The notes beneath the pieces were generated by a model. It had not been told where the DNA came from. It saw only the letters and a program-made list of their open reading frames with translations, and did no database searches. The position numbers and the translations under genes are program-made. DNA of 64,000 nucleotides from Brachyhypopomus gauderio (lineage: Eukaryota > Chordata > Actinopteri > Gymnotiformes > Hypopomidae), in NCBI RefSeq assembly GCF_052324685.1, contig NW_027506971.1, positions 333,001 through 397,000 on the forward strand, given 5' to 3'. Positions 20,301 through 32,900 of the stretch are shown in pieces (position 1 is the stretch's first letter; each line of letters opens with the position of its first letter).

Positions 20301-23300
20301 GGCGCTGTAAGCGCTCTAAACAGTGTTTCTGTGCATAACTTGGGGCAAAAGTGCAACTTTTGAAGAATGAACTGAAAACTCATATTTTGTTTCAAAACAG
20401 TGTTTGGATGTGATAACAAGCTGTTTTATCATGTTTGTGATGTTACACATGCATTTCCAAACAAGTATTAAGTCTTGCATTAAGGCGTTCAAAACAGCGT
20501 TTGCTGGCACTGTAAGCTCTCTAAACAGTGTTTCTGAGCATAACTTGGGGCAAAAGTGCAACTTTTGAAGAATGAACTGAAAACTCATATTTTGTTTCAA
20601 AACTGTGTTTGGATGTGATAACAAGCTGTTTTATCATGTTTGTGATGTTACACATGCATTTCCAAACAAGTAGTAAGTCTTGCATTAAGGCGTTCAAAAC
20701 AGCGTTTGCTGGCGCTGTAAGCGCTCTAAACAGTGGTTCTGAGCATAACTTGTGGCAAAAGTGCAACTTTTTAAGAATGAACTGAAAACTCATATTTTGT
20801 TTCAAAACTGTGTTTGGATGTGATAACAAGCTGTTTTATCATGTTTGTGATGTTACACATGCATTTCCAAACAAGTAGTAAGTCTTGCATTAAGGCGTTC
20901 AAAACAGCGTTTGCTGGCGCTGTAAGCGCTCTAAACAGTGTTTCTGTGCATAACTTGGGGCAAAAGTGCAACTTTTGAAGAATGAACTGAAAACTCATAT
21001 TTTGTTTCAAAACAGTGTTTGGATGTGATAACAAGCTGTTTTATCATGTTTGTAATGTTACACATGCATTTCCAAACAAGTAGTAAGTCTTGCATTAAGG
21101 CGTTCAAAACAGCGTTTGCTGGCGTTGTAAGTGCTCTAAACAGTGTTTCTGAGCATAACTTGTGGCAAAAGTGCAACTTTTGAAGAATGAACTGAAAACT
21201 CATATTTTGTTTCAAAACTGTGTTTGGATGTGATAACAAGCTGTTTTATCATGTTTGTGATGTTACACATGCATTTCCAAACAAGTAGTAAGTCTTGCAT
21301 TAAGGCGTTCAAAACAGCGTTTGCTGGCGTTGTAAGTGCTCTAAACAGTGTTTCTGAGCATAACTTGTGGCAAAAGTGCAACTTTTGAAGAATGAACTGA
21401 AAACTCATATTTTGTTTCAAAACTGTGTTTGGATGTGATAACAAGCTGTTTTATCATGTTTGTGATGTTACACATGCATTTCCAAACAAGTAGTAAGTCT
21501 TGCATTAAGGCGTTCAAAACAGCGTTTGCTGGCGCTGTATGCGCTCTAAACAGTGTTTCTGTGCATAACTTGGGGCAAAAGTGCAACTTTTGAAGAATGA
21601 ACTGAAAACTCATATTTTGTTTCAAAACTGTGTTTGGATGTGATAACAAGCTGTTTTATCATGTTTGTGATGTTACACATGCATTTCCAAACAAGTAGTA
21701 AGTCTTGCATTAAGGCGTTCAAAACAGCGTTTGCTGGCGTTGTAAGTGCTCTAAACAGTGTTTCTGAGCATAACTTGTGGCAAAAGTGCAACTTTTGAAG
21801 AATGAACTGAAAACTCATATTTTGTTTCAAAACTGTGTTTGGATGTGATAACAAGCTGTTTTATCATGTTTGTGATGTTACACATGCATTTCCAAACAAG
21901 TAGTAAGTCTTGCATTAAGGCGTTCAAAACAGCGTTTGCTGGCGCTGTATGCGCTCTAAACAGTGTTTCTGTGCATAACTTGGGGCAAAAGTGCAACTTT
22001 TGAAGAATGAACTGAAAACTCATATTTTGTTTCAAAACTGTGTTTGGATATGATAACAAGCTGTTTTATCATGTTTGTGATGTTACACATGCATTTCCAA
22101 ACAAGTAGTAAGTCTTGCATTAAGGCGTTCAAAACAGCGTTTGCTGGCGCTGTAAGCGCTCTAAACAGTGGTTCTGAGCATAACTTGTGGCAAAAGTGCA
22201 ACTTTTGAAGAATGAACTGAAAACTCATATTTTGTTTCAAAACTGTGTTTGGATGTGATAACAAGCTGTTTTATCATGTTTGTAATGTTACACATGCATT
22301 TCCAAACAAGTAGTAAGTCTTGCATTAAGGCGTTCAAAACAGCGTTTGCTGGCGTTGTAAGTGCTCTAAACAGTGTTTCTGAGCATAACTTGGGGCAAAA
22401 GTGCAACTTTTGAAGAATGAAAAGAAAACTCATATTTTGAAAGAAAACAGTGTTTGGATGTGATAACAAGCTGTTTTATCATGTTTGTAATGTTACACAT
22501 GCATTTCCAAACAAGTAGTAAGTCTTGCATTAAGGCGTTCAAAACAGCGTTTGCTGGCGTTGTAAGTGCTCTAAACAGTGTTTCTGAGCATAACTTGTGG
22601 CAAAAGTGCAACTTTTGAAGAATGAACTGAAAACTCATATTTTGTTTCAAAACTGTGTTTGGATGTGATAACAAGCTGTTTTATCATGTTTGTGATGTTA
22701 CACATGCATTTCCAAACAAGTAGTAAGTCTTGCATTAAGGCGTTCAAAACAGCGTTTGCTGGCGCTGTATGCGCTCTAAACAGTGTTTCTGTGCATAACT
22801 TGGGGCAAAAGTGCAACTTTTGAAGAATGAACTGAAAACTCATATTTTGTTTCAAAACTGTGTTTGGATATGATAACAAGCTGTTTTATCATGTTTGTGA
22901 TGTTACACATGCATTTCCAAACAAGTAGTAAGTCTTGCATTAAGGCGTTCAAAACAGCGTTTGCTGGCGCTGTAAGCGCTCTAAACAGTGGTTCTGAGCA
23001 TAACTTGTGGCAAAAGTGCAACTTTTGAAGAATGAACTGAAAACTCATATTTTGTTTCAAAACTGTGTTTGGATGTGATAACAAGCTGTTTTATCATGTT
23101 TGTGATGTTACACATGCATTTCCAAACAAGTAGTAAGTCTTGCATTAAGGCGTTCAAAACAGCGTTTGCTGGCGCTGTAAGCGCTCTAAACAGTGTTTCT
23201 GTGCATAACTTGGGGCAAAAGTGCAACTTTTGAAGAATGAACTGAAAACTCATATTTTGTTTCAAAACAGTGTTTGGATGTGATAACAAGCTGTTTTATC

Positions 23301-25195
23301 ATGTTTGTAATGTTACACATGCATTTCCAAACAAGTAGTAAGTCTTGCATTAAGGCGTTCAAAACAGCGTTTGCTGGCGTTGTAAGTGCTCTAAACAGTG
23401 TTTCTGAGCATAACTTGGGGCAAAAGTGCAACTTTTGAAGAATGAAAAGAAAACTCATATTTTGAATGAAAACAGTGTTTGGATGTGATAACAAGCTGTT
23501 TTATCATGTTTGTAATGTTACACATGCATTTCCAAACAAGTAGTAAGTCTTGCATTAAGGCGTTCAAAACAGCGTTTGCTGGCGTTGTAAGTGCTCTAAA
23601 CAGTGTTTCTGAGCATAACTTGGGGCAAAAGTGCAACTTTTGAAGAATGAAAAGAAAACTCATATTTTGAAAGAAAACAGTGTTTGGATGTGATAACAAG
23701 CTGTTTTATCATGTTTGTAATGTTACACATGCATTTCCAAACAAGTAGTAAGTCTTGCATTAAGGCGTTCAAAACAGCGTTTGCTGGCGTTGTAAGTGCT
23801 CTAAACAGTGTTTCTGAGCATAACTTGTGGCAAAAGTGCAACTTTTGAAGAATGAACTGAAAACTCATATTTTGTTTCAAAACTGTGTTTGGATGTGATA
23901 ACAAGCTGTTTTATCATGTTTGTGATGTTACACATGCATTTCCAAACAAGTAGTAAGTCTTGCATTAAGGCGTTCAAAACAGCGTTTGCTGGCGCTGTAA
24001 GCGCTCTAAACAGTGTTTCTGTGCATAACTTGGGGCAAAAGTGCAACTTTTGAAGAATGAACTGAAAACTCATATTTTGTTTCAAAACAGTGTTTGGATG
24101 TGATAACAAGCTGTTTTATCATGTTTGTAATGTTACACATGCATTTCCAAACAAGTAGTAAGTCTTGCATTAAGGCGTTCAAAACAGCATTTGCTGGCGT
24201 TGTAAGTGCTCTAAACAGTGTTTCTGAGCATAACTTGGGGCAAAAGTGCAACTTTTGAAGAATGAACTGAAAACTCATATTTTGTTTCAAAACTGTGTTT
24301 GGATGTGATAACAAGCTGTTTTATCATGTTTGTGATGTTACACATGCATTTCCAAACAAGTAGTAAGTCTTGCATTAAGGCGTTCAAAACAGCGTTTGCT
24401 GGCGCTGTAAGCGCTCTAAACAGTGGTTCTGAGCATAACTTGTGGCAAAAGTGCAACTTTTGAAGAATGAACTGAAAACTCATATTTTGTTTCAAAACAG
24501 TGTTTGGATGTGATAACAAGCTGTTTTATCATGTTTGTGATGTTACACATACATTTCCAAACAAGTAGTAAGTCTTGCATTAAGGCGTTCAAAACAGCGT
24601 TTGCTGGCGTTGTAAGTGCTCTAAACAGTGTTTCTGAGCATAACTTGTGGCAAAAGTGCAACTTTTGAAGAATGAACTGAAAACTCATATTTTGTTTCAA
24701 AACTGTGTTTGGATGTGATAACAAGCTGTTTTATCATGTTTGTGATGTTACACATGCATTTCCAAACAAGTAGTAAGTCTTGCATTAAGGCGTTCAAAAC
24801 AGCGTTTGCTGGCGCTGTAAGCGCTCTAAACAGTGTTTCTGTGCATAACTTGGGGCAAAAGTGCAACTTTTGAAGAATGAACTGAAAACTCATATTTTGT
24901 TTCAAAACAGTGTTTGGATGTGATAACAAGCTGTTTTATCATGTTTGTATTGTTACACATGCATTTCCAAACAAGTAGTAAGTCTTGCATTAAGGCGTTC
25001 AAAACAGCGTTTGCTGGCGTTGTAAGTGCTCTAAACAGTGTTTCTGAGCATAACTTGTGGCAAAAGTGCAACTTTTGAAGAATGAACTGAAAACTCATAT
25101 TTTGTTTCAAAACTGTGTTTGGATGTGATAAGCTGTTTTATCATGTTTGTGATGTTACACATGCATTTCCAAACAAGTAGTAAGTCTTGCATTAA
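14365..25195 (+). repeat. 205-bp satellite, array 2
   Basis: About 52.8 monomers in the same orientation as array 1. The TTAA at 14365-14368 is followed by GCGCTCTAAACAG, so the array resumes at monomer position 100 and ends at the TTAA of 25192-25195. The length equals whole monomers minus 6 bp, explained by 3-bp deletions at 16725 and 25127. A block of 12 monomers at about 18061-20520 recurs at about 20521 (2460-bp shift), including the rare CTTTTTAAGAATG change at 18309 and 20769. A 4-monomer block at about 21751 recurs at about 22571 (820-bp shift). From about 22976 to its end the array matches the left flank of piggyBac copy 1, shifted by 15,496 bp. Confidence 0.97.
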
Positions 25196-25207
25196 CACTG
25201 GAACTCC
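25196..25207 (+). repeat. Left terminal inverted repeat, piggyBac copy 2
   Basis: CACTGGAACTCC follows the TTAA at 25192-25195 and pairs imperfectly with the complement of 29978-29989. Confidence 0.8.
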
Positions 25208-25479
25208 TGAGATTTCAAGGTTCTGAGGACATCACCCCTCCTTCTCCTGCCCAATTAGCAGGACCATACATATGTTAATTTCAGAGCAAGACAGGAGCAG
25301 AAAGACAGGCAGGAGCTCTGTGGCAGGAGCTCTGTGGTGCACCAGGTCTAGTCTGTGTGCAGTCTGTGTGCACCAGGTCTAGTTTGTAGTCTAAAATAAA
25401 TAAATAAAGTTTAGCCCTGTTTCGGCGTTATGTGTGAAGCGCTACATATTGACATAAGTATTATTTAGAGCGGTGAACC

Positions 25480-25828
25480 ATTATCATTAGCGTGGTATTG
25501 GCGTTATGTATGAAGCAAGCGTCTCAGATTTTCTTGTGCATGCACTTCAATAGCGCCACACATTTACATGGCTGAACCAACCATTATCACGGGTCCATAT
25601 TGTTCCCGTGAAACACATTATCATTAGCGTGGTATTGGCGTTATGTATGAAGCAAACGTCCCAGATTTTCTTGTGTATGCACTTCAATAGCGCCACACAT
25701 TTACATGGCTGAACCAACCATTATCACGGGTTCATATTGTTCCCGTGAAACACATTATCATTAGCGTGGTATTGGCGTTATGTATGAAGCAAGCGTCCCA
25801 GATTTTCTTGTGTATGCACTTCAATAGC
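25480..25828 (+). repeat. 137-bp subterminal tandem repeat, piggyBac copy 2
   Basis: Same three-unit block as 9984-10332 in copy 1, shifted by 15,496 bp. No length change relative to copy 1. Confidence 0.85.
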
Positions 25829-25842
25829 AGCAACAAAGTAAT

Positions 25843-26439
25843 AAAGGTATAGTAAAGTAATATTTATTTGTACATTTACTTATTTTTACTCATACAGCAT
25901 AGTAACATAATATTTTTTTGCAGTGTTTATGCTTGTGTTTGACTGATATTTCGTTTGTGTAAATAAGATATTTCGTTCATGTAAATAACTTAGCGTCATT
26001 TATTTATTTTTACTCATACAGCATAGTAATATAATATTTTTTGCAGTGTTTATGCTTGTGTTTGACTGATATTTCGTTCGTGTAAATAAGATATTTCGTT
26101 TGTGTAAATAACTTAGCGTCATTTATTTATTTTTACTCATACAGCATAGTAATATAATATTTTTTGTGTTTTCTTGTGTTTGACTGATATTTCGTTCGTG
26201 TAAATAAGATATTTCGTTTGTGTAAATAACTTAGCGTCATTTATTTATTTTTACTCATACAGCATAGTAATATAATATTTTTTGCAGTGTTTATGCTTGT
26301 GTTTGACTGATATTTCGTTTGTGTAAATAAGATATTTCGTTTGTGTAAATAACTTAGCGTCATTTATTTATTTTTACTCATACAGCATAGTAATATAATA
26401 TTTTTTGCAGTGTTTATGCTTGTGTTTGACTGATATTCA
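25843..26439 (+). repeat. About 123-bp intron-derived minisatellite, copy 2 (one extra unit)
   Basis: ACTCATACAG landmarks at 25888, 26012, 26135, 26253 and 26376 (spacings 124, 123, 118, 123). There are five units against four in copy 1. The extra unit lies at the left side, next to a unit with the private change TTCGTTCATG. Homology to intron 1 is the same as in copy 1. Confidence 0.85.
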
Positions 26440-26460
26440 CGGATTGCCGTGAACCATTAT

Positions 26461-26489
26461 CACGGGGAACAACTTTTATTGTTCCCGTG
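26461..26489 (+). other. Inverted repeat upstream of transposase, copy 2
   Basis: CACGGGGAACAA faces TTGTTCCCGTG across 6 bases, identical to the hairpin in copy 1. Confidence 0.7.
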
Positions 26490-26672
26490 TATGCAGGGGA
26501 TTAGCCCGGTTTCGGTTTCGGCGTTATGTGTGAAGCGCCACCTATTATAATAAAGTATAATTAGTATGCGCTGTTGTGGGTGTGTTCTTCAGAGTCATGA
26601 TAAAAGCTGAAACCCAAAGGCAGGCGACTTACATTTTCACTACTATCCTGTGTGGAGACGACGCAAAACACC

Positions 26673-28522
26673 ATGGCAAGACAGAGGACGTTCACCGGTC
26701 AAGAAGTTGCGGCTTTGCTGACCAACGAGGACTGCTGTGAGTCCGATGCGGGAGAAGGACCCTCCTGTTTTTTGACCAGCGATTCATCCGATGAAGAAAG
26801 AAGCAGTACATCGGATGAGGTACAACAGAGCCCTCCAAGGAAGAGACGGACACAGGCTGACACCACACCTGCACCAACCGTACGGGCAAAAGATGGAACT
26901 GTTTGGGAGAAGGTTGGCATCGCACGCTCTCGTGTCAGCAGCTGTTCGCCTAATTCAACATTTGTTGAGCCGTCCGGGCCTACAGAGCATGCAAAGGTAT
27001 AGTAACTTCATATTTCTTTCCAGTGTTTCTGCTTGTGTTTGAATGATATTTAGTACGTGTAATTTACCTAGCGTCATTTGTTTACTTTTACTAATACAGC
27101 GTAGGATCACAAGCAGAATGCAGAGTTTTCTGTGTTTGCTCGACATGGAGATGCTGCGAATCATCACAGACTGCACTGTCCATGAAGCCCGCAGAACAGA
27201 CAGCAGCTGGAGTTTGTCGGTCAGCGAGTTTATGGCATTCGTAGCAATCCTATTTCTACGAGCAGTCCTCTGTCCAGTTGGAGCGATGTCGGACTGTTGG
27301 TCGGCAATGTTCGCTGTGCCTTCGATCCAGGAGACAATGGCACGGGACCGCTACCAAGAAATCATGCGGTACTTGCGCTTTGATAATAAGGACACCCGTG
27401 CAGAGCGTGCAAAGAGCGACAGATTTGCTGCGATTTCGGACATCTGGCAGCGATTTGTGAACAACTGCATTTTGTGCTATACCCCAGGCAAGGAACTGAC
27501 AGTCGACGAGCAGCTGTTTCCGACCAAGGTTCGCTGTCCATTCACCCAGTACATTGCCTCAAAGCCGGACAAGTTTGGAATAAAGTTTTGGGTTGCTTCT
27601 GAGTTGAACACAAAGTACATGTGCAACGCCATTCCATACCTTGGAAAGGACCCCGATCGTCCCAAGGGGGAAAGAGTGTCCGAGAATGTGGTGATGAAGC
27701 TTATGAAGCCATACCTGGGCAAGGGCAGAACTGTAGCCACAGACAATTTTTTCACATCTCTTTCCCTGGCTAAGAAGCTGCTGGAATGCAACACGACTCT
27801 GCTTGGGACAATGAACAAGATTCGCCGAGAAGTTCCTTTGGAAGCCAAAAACGCCAAGGGACGTGAGAAGTTGTCAACGGAGGTGTACAGATCCGATGAT
27901 GCGCTTCTGACGGTGTATGCCTCCAAGCCCAACAAAACAGTTTGCGTTCTGAGCACTATGCACACGCACGTGGAGATTGCAGACGACCGCAAAAAGAAGC
28001 CAAACACTGTGACGGACTACAACCGGACGAAGGTATGCATGTGTTGGCATTGATAAATCAATTTATCATACATGAATGAATTTATTCAAAATATAACATG
28101 TACTTCTTTGTATTTGTTCTTTGCAGTGCGCCGTTGACATCATGGACCAGAAGGCGCGTGCATACACAGTGCGCGCAGGAACACGCCGGTGGCCCGTTGC
28201 AGTGTTTTATAACATACTTGACCTGGCAGCGATGAACGCGCATGTTTTGTACACGGCATGTACGGGGTCCACAGAGAGTAGGAGAGTTTTTATGTGTACT
28301 CTTGCTGAGGAACTCCGTCTTCGTTTCCTACAGGAAAAGGAGTTGAAGAGAACGCCACGTCCTTCGCCTGCTCCTGGAAAGAAGACTACGTGTCAGGTGC
28401 AGACAAACTGCAACCGGAACCACAGCATAACCCCGTGCGCTGCATGCGGCAAGTACACCTGTCGCAAGTGTAGGGCAGAGTGTCCCTGGCTGTGTGGCAA
28501 CTGTGTACCTAAAACTACATGA
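26673..28522 (+). CDS. piggyBac-family transposase, three exons, intact (copy 2)
   Basis: Exons 26673-26996, 27100-28032 and 28127-28522, with the same splice sites and phases as copy 1. The predicted 550-residue protein is identical to copy 1; the only exon difference noticed is the silent GCG to GCA at 27402. Catalytic D244, D323 and D423 and the C-terminal Cys finger are all present. The ATG at 26673 lies in the same ACACCATGG context. This copy also has both ends and a perfect TTAA duplication, so of the two it is the better candidate for a complete autonomous element. Mobility itself cannot be judged from sequence. A GAAG/GTACGT donor-like site begins one base after the stop codon and could start a 3'-UTR intron. 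Confidence 0.93.
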
Positions 28523-28537
28523 AGGTACGTCGATAAG

Positions 28538-28539
28538 TA

Positions 28540-28575
<36 letters not shown>

Positions 28576-28629
28576 TATTATATATATATACAGACAACCA
28601 ATCACACACACATATATATACACACACAC
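28538..28629 (+). repeat. TA and CA/TA microsatellites, copy 2
   Basis: Same position relative to the gene as in copy 1, with three more TA units. Confidence 0.9.
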
Positions 28630-28847
28630 TATTATTTGAACATAACCAAAAATCTCTTCTCTTTCTGTTCCACAGTCGCACATCATGAAACCCGGTGTCA
28701 CGGTCTGCCCCGCATCTCCTGCCATTTCATGTCTGTTTCCGTGTTAGTCCTCTGTTTATTTCTCGTCGTGGTTGCTGGTTATTTTTCTCATGGTTGCTGG
28801 AATTGGATTCCCGTTCTGTTATGACCCATGCCTGTGACATTTTCACA

Positions 28848-29195
28848 GAATCAATTTATACATGAATGAATTCGTTCTAAATATAACATGTACTTCTGTG
28901 CGTGCATACACAGTGCGCGCAGGAACACGCCGGTGGCCCGTTGACCTTGGCAGCGATGAACGATGAACCTGCCGCAAATGTAAGAAAGAGGGTCCCTGGC
29001 TGGTACACATGAATAAATTCGTTCAAAATATAACATGTACTTTGTTCTTTGCAGTGCGCCGTTGACAGACATCATGAAGGTGCGTGCATACACAGTGCAC
29101 GCAGGAACACGCCGGTGGCCCGTTGCATGCAGCGAGTACACCCTGGCTGTGTAGCAACTGTTGGCTACAACTACATGAAGGTACGTTGATAAGTA
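28848..29195 (+). pseudogene. Two decayed partial copies of transposase intron 2 + exon 3 (copy 2)
   Basis: Counterpart of 13223-13570 (shift 15,625 bp), same deletions and stops. The duplications therefore predate the duplication of the whole element. A third short remnant follows at about 29244-29337. Confidence 0.85.
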
Positions 29196-29412
29196 GGCCT
29201 ACATACGTAACACCACATATGTTACGTATTTTTGTCTTCTGAAAGATTTTATTCAAAATGTAAGGTGTACCTTGAATTGTTCTCCACAGCATCAACGCGT
29301 GTGTTGCATGCGGCAAGTGCATCTGGCGAGTACACCCTCAACTTCAAGACACCCTCAACTTTCTTGACATTCCACTTCAAGAAACCCGGAATAGACATCC
29401 ATGTTTGATCAA

Positions 29413-29418
29413 AATAAA
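29413..29418 (+). terminator. Polyadenylation signal for transposase transcript, copy 2
   Basis: AATAAA followed by a U-rich stretch, identical to 13788-13793 in copy 1. Confidence 0.55.
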
Positions 29419-29956
29419 GTTGTTTTACAGCACATGAATTTGTTCTTCCTGTCTTTTCCTCTCCTTTTCCAGTCTGCTGTTTAGATCACAACATTTATCA
29501 GCCATATATATAATTGCGCCATATAATTTCTTAGCTTTTCAAACGCGAATTCAAACGCGGAAACAGAAAGTGTAACAAATATTATATAGTGTAGTAAATA
29601 TACAAAGAGCTTCAAACAATATACAAAGAGGTTCAGACAATTTTATTTATTTTTATTGTTTGACGGGACTCATTTGAGAAACTCTCTACGTGCGCTTGAA
29701 TTGTATCTTTTGAAACACGAGTCTACAAAATTTCCGCTGTTTGTTGTAGGATCGGTAACATATACAGTCTGCTTGTTTGTAACCAAGTTTTTCGTGAAGT
29801 ATCACGTTTGGTGCCTTGTATGAGCTTGGAGGTGAGCCGCTTGTGCTTTGGCAGGCGTATGAGCTGGGGGTGAGACGCTTCCACCGCATTACCAAGACAA
29901 TGGGCGTTAATCTCTTCACAGCAGGGGAGTGGGCTACATGGACCTTACTAAGCCTT

Positions 29957-29970
29957 GCGAAAATTTTCGC
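29957..29970 (+). other. Perfect 14-bp palindrome near the 3' end, copy 2
   Basis: GCGAAAATTTTCGC, 19 bp inside the right terminus, as in copy 1. Confidence 0.7.
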
Positions 29971-29977
29971 GGCCGTC

Positions 29978-29989
29978 GGGTTCCTAGTG
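29978..29989 (-). repeat. Right terminal inverted repeat, piggyBac copy 2
   Basis: Complement reads CACTAGGAACCC. It is followed by TTAA (29990-29993) and then GGCGTTC of the satellite, which restores the monomer exactly. Confidence 0.8.
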
Positions 29990-32900
29990 TTAAGGCGTTC
30001 AAAACAGCGTTTGCTGGCGCTGTAAGCGCTCTAAACAGTGTTTCTGTGCATAACTTGGGGCAAAAGTGCAACTTTTGAAGAATGAACTGAAAACTCATAT
30101 TTTGTTTCAAAACAGTGTTTGGATGTGATAACAAGCTGTTTTATCATGTTTGTAATGTTACACATGCATTTCCAAACAAGTAGTAAGTCTTGCATTAAGG
30201 CGTTCAAAACAGCGTTTGCTGGCGTTGTAAGTGCTCTAAACAGTGTTTCTGAGCATAACTTGTGGCAAAAGTGCAACTTTTGAAGAATGAACTGAAAACT
30301 CATATTTTGTTTCAAAACTGTGTTTGGATGTGATAACAAGCTGTTTTATCATGTTTGTGATGTTACACATGCATTTCCAAACAAGTAGTAAGTCTTGCAT
30401 TAAGGCGTTCAAAACAGCGTTTGCTGGCGCTGTAAGCGCTCTAAACAGTGTTTCTGTGCATAACTTGGGGCAAAAGTGCAACTTTTGAAGAATGAACTGA
30501 AAACTCATATTTTGTTTCAAAACTGTGTTTGGATGTGATAACAAGCTGTTTTATCATGTTTGTGATGTTACACATGCATTTCCAAACAAGTAGTAAGTCT
30601 TGCATTAAGGCGTTCAAAACAGCGTTTGCTGGCGCTGTAAGCGCTCTAAACAGTGGTTCTGAGCATAACTTGTGGCAAAAGTGCAACTTTTGAAGAATGA
30701 ACTGAAAACTCATATTTTGTTTCAAAACTGTGTTTGGATGTGATAACAAGCTGTTTTATCATGTTTGTGATGTTACACATGCATTTCCAAACAAGTAGTA
30801 AGTCTTGCATTAAGGCGTTCAAAACAGCGTTTGCTGGCATTGTAAGTGCTCTAAACAGTGTTTCTGAGCATAACTTGGGGCAAAAGTGCAACTTTTGAAG
30901 AATGAAAAGAAAACTCATATTTTGAAAGAAAACAGTGTTTGGATGTGATAACAAGCTGTTTTATCATGTTTGTAATGTTACACATGCATTTCCAAACAAG
31001 TAGTAAGTCTTGCATTAAGGCGTTCAAAACAGCGTTTGCTGGCGTTGTAAGTGCTCTAAACAGTGTTTCTGAGCATAACTTGGGGCAAAAGTGCAACTTT
31101 TGAAGAATGAAAAGAAAACTCATATTTTGAATGAAAACAGTGTTTGGATGTGATAACAAGCTGTTTTATCATGTTTGTAATGTTACACATGCATTTCCAA
31201 ACAAGTAGTAAGTCTTGCATTAAGGCGTTCAAAACAGCGTTTGCTGGCGTTGTAAGTGCTCTAAACAGTGTTTCTGAGCATAACTTGGGGCAAAAGTGCA
31301 ACTTTTGAAGAATGAAAAGAAAACTCATATTTTGAAAGAAAACAGTGTTTGGATGTGATAACAAGCTGTTTTATCATGTTTGTAATGTTACACATGCATT
31401 TCCAAACAAGTAGTAAGTCTTGCATTAAGGCGTTCAAAACAGCGTTTGCTGGCGTTGTAAGTGCTCTAAACAGTGTTTCTGAGCATAACTTGTGGCAAAA
31501 GTGCAACTTTTGAAGAATGAACTGAAAACTCATATTTTGTTTCAAAACTGTGTTTGGATGTGATAACAAGCTGTTTTATCATGTTTGTGATGTTACACAT
31601 GCATTTCCAAACAAGTAGTAAGTCTTGCATTAAGGCGTTCAAAACAGCGTTTGCTGGCGCTGTAAGCGCTCTAAACAGTGTTTCTGTGCATAACTTGGGG
31701 CAAAAGTGCAACTTTTGAAGAATGAACTGAAAACTCATATTTTGTTTCAAAACAGTGTTTGGATGTGATAACAAGCTGTTTTATCATGTTTGTAATGTTA
31801 CACATGCATTTCCAAACAAGTAGTAAGTCTTGCATTAAGGCGTTCAAAACAGCGTTTGCTGGCGTTGTAAGTGCTCTAAACAGTGTTTCTGAGCATAACT
31901 TGTGGCAAAAGTGCAACTTTTGAAGAATGAACTGAAAACTCATATTTTGTTTCAAAACTGTGTTTGGATGTGATAAGCTGTTTTATCATGTTTGTGATGT
32001 TACACATGCATTTCCAAACAAGTAGTAAGTCTTGCATTAAGGCGTTCAAAACAGCGTTTGCTGGCGCTGTAAGCGCTCTAAACAGTGTTTCTGAGCATAA
32101 CTTGGGGCAAAAGTGCAACTTTTGAAGAATGAACTGAAAACTCATATTTTGTTTCAAAACAGTGTTTGGATGTGATAACAAGCTGTTTTATCATGTTTGT
32201 AATGTTACACATGCATTTCCAAACAAGTAGTAAGTCTTGCATTAAGGCGTTCAAAACAGCGTTTGCTGGCGCTGTAAGCGCTCTAAACAGTGTTTCTGAG
32301 CATAACTTGGGGCAAAAGTGCAACTTTTGAAGAATGAACTGAAAACTCATATTTTGTTTCAAAACTGTGTTTGGATGTGATAACAAGCTGTTTTATCATG
32401 TTTGTGATGTTACACATGCATTTCCAAACAAGTAGTAAGTCTTGCATTAAGGCGTTCAAAACAGCGTTTGCTGGCGCTGTAAGCGCTCTAAACAGTGTTT
32501 CTGAGCATAACTTGGGGCAAAAGTGCAACTTTTGAAGAATGAACTGAAAACTCATATTTTGTTTCAAAACTGTGTTTGGATGTGATAACAAGCTGTTTTA
32601 TCATGTTTGTGATGTTACACATGCATTTCCAAACAAGTAGTAAGTCTTGCATTAAGGCGTTCAAAACAGCGTTTGCTGGCGCTGTAAGCGCTCTAAACAG
32701 TGGTTCTGAGCATAACTTGTGGCAAAAGTGCAACTTTTGAAGAATGAACTGAAAACTCATATTTTGTTTCAAAACTGTGTTTGGATGTGATAAGCTGTTT
32801 TATCATGTTTGTGATGTTACACATGCATTTCCAAACAAGTAGTAAGTCTTGCATTAAGGCGTTCAAAACAGCGTTTGCTGGCGCTGTAAGCGCTCTAAAC

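Larger units (their letters stand above)
25196..29989 (+). mobile_element. piggyBac-type DNA transposon, copy 2 (4794 bp)
   Basis: Same element as copy 1 but with an undisturbed insertion site: GCATTAA before and TTAAGGCGTTC after. This is a perfect TTAA duplication of satellite positions 64-67. It is 129 bp longer than copy 1, accounted for by one extra 123-bp minisatellite unit and 6 bp of TA repeat. The few substitutions seen include GCG to GCA at 27402 (synonymous) and G to C at 29254. Because the left satellite flank is also shared with copy 1, the pair arose by duplication of a larger segment. Confidence 0.96.
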
